Positions 60,003 through 64,000 of a DNA stretch of 64,000 nucleotides are shown one piece after another. Source of the stretch: Blastomyces gilchristii SLH14081. Its lineage: Eukaryota; Ascomycota; Eurotiomycetes; Onygenales; Ajellomycetaceae. The stretch is taken from the NCBI RefSeq assembly GCF_000003855.2, contig NW_003101676.1:2738796-2802795 (forward strand), written 5' to 3'. The notes below the pieces were generated by a model. It worked only from the letters and a program-made list of their open reading frames with translations, was not told the origin of the DNA and made no database searches. Both the position numbers and the translations under genes were made by a program. The first letter of the stretch is position 1. Each line of letters begins with the position of its first letter.

Positions 60003-63000
60003 GTGGGTAGTAAGTATACTGGTGCAGAGGCGTCATATATCTCGTTTCAATACATTTTGCTCGTAGCCACTGCTACCACTGCAGCGTTCTGAAACCTTGA
60101 TGAACCCTATAATTCAACCGACCATTTCGACATCGATACAACAGATAATTTAGATAATCTATGATCAATACCCCAAAATGCGGTATTTGAAATCGTCGTG
60201 TCAGTAACTAAAGGATCGGTATTGTTTTTGTAGTGTTGTTACGTCGACTTCCGTGGTTCAGGTTCAGACTCTACATATCATATCTCCTTGATCAGCTGAA
60301 AAATAAGGTATCCAGAAGGGGATATCTGAGTTCTCATTGGTGACTTTATGGCTTCCTACGAGCCCAGGCCCAGGCAGACACTGCACCACCATGCAATGTC
60401 AAAATGATACGGTTAGCTAAGCTCCCTTCCCTTCAGAACTGTGATAACTATCCTTCTCCAGGGCAACATCTCTTACCATTCGCCCGCTCTCCAGCGAAAA
60501 CAGCCACCCCTGAATCCTGTGATGCATACAAATGGCGAGGCAAATGTCACCTGTCAACGCGAGAAGCAGTCGACATTGCAATTCCCCAATAATGAGGTAA
60601 AAGCAAAATTCGTCATCCGGTTTCCTTTCCTGGAGCTCGTTCCGGTGAGTCCGATTAGCGAATATCCTGATCATTGATTGATTGTTTCATGCTAGCTGAC
60701 TCCATTATTATTATTGGCATGGGCAGTTCACGCGTACACTTGGGCCAGATCTCGATCTTTGTGAAGTCGACTACTCCGTAGACAACTCCCCCATGCCATG
60801 TCGTGATGATCGCTCTGTGGCTTGGTGGCGTGGCGGCGCCCCGGTTCTGAGAGAAGCATTTTCCATCAACTCGCTCTAAAGCTACAGTCCGGGCGCCAGT
60901 AGCTATGTCAACAGCAAATGATTTTGAATATTTGGGGCCTTCTATAGGTGGCTAGGGATGTATTTATCGGACGTTCGTTCCTCGTTGGTATGTCAATTTA
61001 CAGAGTACTGTGCTTGGTACTGATAACCGGCTGGGCTGTCTGGTATCCTCTATCTGTTCCTGTGCTGAAATTACCGGCGGGTATTTTATACCTGCCGAAG
61101 GAGGTGATGATATTTCGAACAGCTAATATTCGTTAATTATGAATGAGGTTTGATTGAAATTGGTTCGTTCTTCTCGTTGTTTTGATGCAGGGTTCCCGTT
61201 CATTGTCCAAGACCAACAACTGTATAACATATATATATCTATAGATTTGGAACATCTCGACCTCAAGGATTTCTACAACTCTGACATACCCCTCCCAACT
61301 ATTTCCGAGTGAAGCTTACTACTACATCTAGAGATCAAGAAGACGAGAGCAAAGCTCGAATCTTGGATTTGAAAATGGAAAAATTGGATTTCTTATTCTT
61401 ACTCGAGCATATGTCTGGAAGATGACTTTCCAGGAATTACAGATCAGCTCTGAGCACTGTCAACAAACATCTGTCCCATTTCTGTACACCAGGATGCCTA
61501 CCGTGCATTGCTAGAGAGAGGCATCCTTCACCAAATTCGTTGCATTTTTGTCTTTACCCGTTGGTTGGCCCTGAGAACTGCAACGAAAGGGCAAGGCGTT
61601 GAGGATGGCTATATTCTATCGGAGCTATATCTGCCATCGGCACACAAATGTTCTACAGTGGTTGGTCAGATTGAAAAGAGATCCGTCACCCATCACGATG
61701 CCATCATTGTACTTCCTTGATGAGAAGCAGGTAAAGAGGCATGGTGTGTGTTCATCTAGATGATGCATGACGCAGTTGCGCATTCCACCAGGCGCAAGCA
61801 CGTGCAAGCAACTGATCTCCCAAGACAGGATCGGCTAGATAAGGGGGTTGATGAAGCACGAAAGAATAGCTCTGAGTATTTCCACGCTCGGAAATTCCAC
61901 GATGGAGAAGACGGTATGCTGAGGACTCAAGTGAGGAGAAAGAGAGCAGAAACCACTCCCGAGCATCGGTCGAAATACACATGAAAAACCTGTTTCCCCT
62001 GACTCCGGCTGTTTGTCCCCTTCTGCAGCGAGATTGGTCCAACGGGCGAAGATAGCATCAGACGACGTCAGTCTTCGAAGGAAGGAAAACGTCCGAAGGT
62101 CCCGCTTGAGCCTACGCTCTGGTTCAGCGGATCGGGGAACAGGGGTACGCTGCCTGAACCTGGTTATTGGGACGCGCTAGGGCAAGGGACGACGGGAAGT
62201 CCCTCCGTCTGCAAGGCTATTATTTATTATTGATGCTGATCGAGGGTGCGCGCTCGCTCGCTCGCTCTCTGCCATTATTATTATTCCGAGGTTATCGAGG
62301 AGAAGAGTCATGAGGACGGGAGTGGAGTCGAGAGGGGGAGCTGCTAGTTTCGTCGGGGATCTCTGAACAATGGCGGAGACAGAACGAGCCGTGTATGGGG
62401 CTGTTTTCCTACTAACGGACTTTGGACATACTCGCGGGCCTCTTTGGATAACTACGGCATAGTACACTTCGAGTTCCTGTCTCGAGGTCTGTATCGCTGT
62501 ATCGGTGAAATGTTACGAAGAGCGGAAATTGCTAACAACATTGCAATTACATGGGAGGAAGCCCCATCCATCCCATGTTCCTGTGTTTGGCCTCTGGCGG
62601 CCAATTCCTACTGCCAATGCAACATGGATGCAGCGAACAAACACTTGGAGACCGACCCTGCTTGGAGCCTTGGATCAGGTCGCCGTAGCCTTGGGGGACT
62701 GATGAATGCGCGAAGGCCGCCCAGACGACCACACAACCGGTTCTAAAATTCATTACCACCAGATATGAATGTTGGGGGGGACAATATTCGAGATGATACA
62801 CCATACATAGCATACAAAGCATAACAAACATACAGTACGGATGTAAAACACACGAGCTGTAAAATGAAAAATGAAAAATTCAGAGTTAGAGGTACGGTAC
62901 GGTACTCTCTGTACAGAAGGCAAAATCAGCAGCTTACACAAAGCAGGGGGCGAGCAAATAACGGTGATGTTGCGATGTCTCGTAAGTTTTGCGTGAGGAG

Positions 63001-63669
63001 CTGGGCTTGGACCGATGCAACCTCCCCCCTTTTCCACCCCCGCAGCTGCTGGGAGGAACCCACCCGCTAACTCTGAAGCGGAAAAGAAGCAGCACTTCCT
63101 GGTGGGACTAGCGCACGCGGAAGCCGGGAAGGCAGCTCTCAAAGCAATGGCGCATTCCAAGTCCAGGGCAATGGGAGCGATCACGTCGTCCTTGGATTAT
63201 TTGGCCCCGCAGGCCACAGGCCGCAGCTGAGGAGGATGAGGATGTGAGACTTGCTTTGTGACAGGCATATTATTCTTGATACTTCGAAGCGATATTGGGG
63301 ATTGTCTGCTTGAACGCTTGACATGGGCATGGTGCCACATGGCAGATATCTCTGAAGTCATTCGCTAGCTTTCATGAAGAACAATTACTAGGAAGGGATC
63401 CCTGCGCTGATAGTTGATGGGAAAGCGAGTTTTGCGGCCCGCCAAAGCGGATGCCTATCATATCAAACCCGCCTCGTTCAAAGAATATTCATTCATTCCG
63501 TTCAGGCAAGTATGGAAACGAACCGATTGAATTGGAGGCATTCCCCGCCAGCAGGTCGTCGATGGTGCTGCGATCGCCATACCCGATTGCAAAGCCTCGA
63601 GATACTCTCGCCTCCCGTACCGTACACCGTATATATCGCAGGAGTGCACCGGAAATTGTCACCGCATTA
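60003..63669. other. Gene-poor region downstream of LtrA
   Basis: No gene I can support. 61250-61760 and 61760-61985 contain open frames with natural-looking composition but frequent stops; they may be relic coding DNA, unidentified. GCTCGCTCGCTCG (62251-62263) and (TTA)n (62275-62284) are minor repeats. A TACTCCGTA copy is at 60772. Confidence 0.4.
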
Positions 63670-63687
63670 GAACGTCCAGTCAATAAA

Positions 63688-64000
63688 CTACGTTAACGAT
63701 AAAAGCAAGTTAGCTTTGGCATTATCCAAAGTCGCCTCATCGCTAGTCGATAGCAGCTCCAGGCCTTTTCCGCTCACTAGTCGGTACCGACAACCTGATT
63801 CCTGCGGCGATCCATCCTGGGGAGGTGTTACGATTCCGCCTTCCCCGCTGCCCCTAGAGGCTACCACTTGTGGCCAGTCAAGCCACACTATCGGAACCCG
63901 TGCTGGATTCCGTCCTTCGAAGCTGGATAGGCCGCTCCGGGGAAGTTTGGATAGTAACTTTAACTTTACAAATGGTACCTCTTACCATGACCTGTGTTCC
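63688..64000 (-). other. Possible coding exon at the window edge
   Basis: The minus strand is open from the stop at 63688-63690 to about 63985, where TAG closes the frame, with an ATG at 63888; translation includes LPRSGLSSFEGRNPARVPIV and ends ATLDNAKANLLLSLT. The plus strand is also open across the same stretch (63670 to the end). Both readings look plausible in composition; neither is recognised. A gene may start or end here, outside the window. Confidence 0.25.

Overview
The window is nuclear DNA of a filamentous ascomycete. The genes carry short introns with GT...AG ends and CTRAY-type branch points, and the proteins are typical of Eurotiomycetes. I lean towards Onygenales (Ajellomycetaceae-like) because of the very long, microsatellite-rich intergenic DNA, but the order is inference. 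There are two runs of N (7410-7527 and 46336-46435), both next to homopolymers. I see no rRNA, no convincing tRNA and no CRISPR.

Layout: a truncated ATP-type PEP carboxykinase gene (5-2187, +); an RBR-type RING/IBR ubiquitin ligase (3945-5384, +); a 512-bp TA-flanked MITE-like element (5685-6196); a three-exon small secreted cysteine-rich protein (6936-7382, +); a mitochondrial 2-oxoglutarate/malate-type carrier with a one-base frameshift (11003-12161, +); an unrecognised decayed segment (13791-14640) and a broken secreted HEXXH protein gene (14861-15667, +). Then come four minus-strand housekeeping genes: NSE2/MMS21 SUMO ligase (17318-18854), mRNA cap guanine-N7 methyltransferase (19606-22110), a C3HC/Rsm1 zinc-finger protein (22746-24265), and, after a one-exon small secreted six-cysteine protein (25475-25693, +), an 11-exon CCCH + CHY zinc-finger protein (26349-30574). 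A 13-kb gene-poor stretch leads to a DUF1752 (AreA GATA-like) regulatory protein (43688-45632, -). A second 12-kb gene-free stretch is the shared upstream region of that gene and of a divergent LtrA-family membrane protein (57919-60002, +). The last 4 kb hold nothing I can identify.

I rebuilt gene models by joining exons by hand. Every spliced model closes in frame except the carrier, whose coding length is one base too long. PEPCK (gluconeogenesis) and the dicarboxylate carrier fit a common carbon-metabolism theme, and NSE2, the cap methyltransferase and Rsm1 are nuclear housekeeping functions, but nothing suggests a dedicated cluster.

No clear undescribed system stands out. The most interesting items are the two secreted cysteine-rich proteins, the MITE with a decayed relative 36 kb away, a 9-bp motif (TACGGAGTA) about 25 times over-represented in the gene-free DNA, and the two gene deserts around the DUF1752 regulator.
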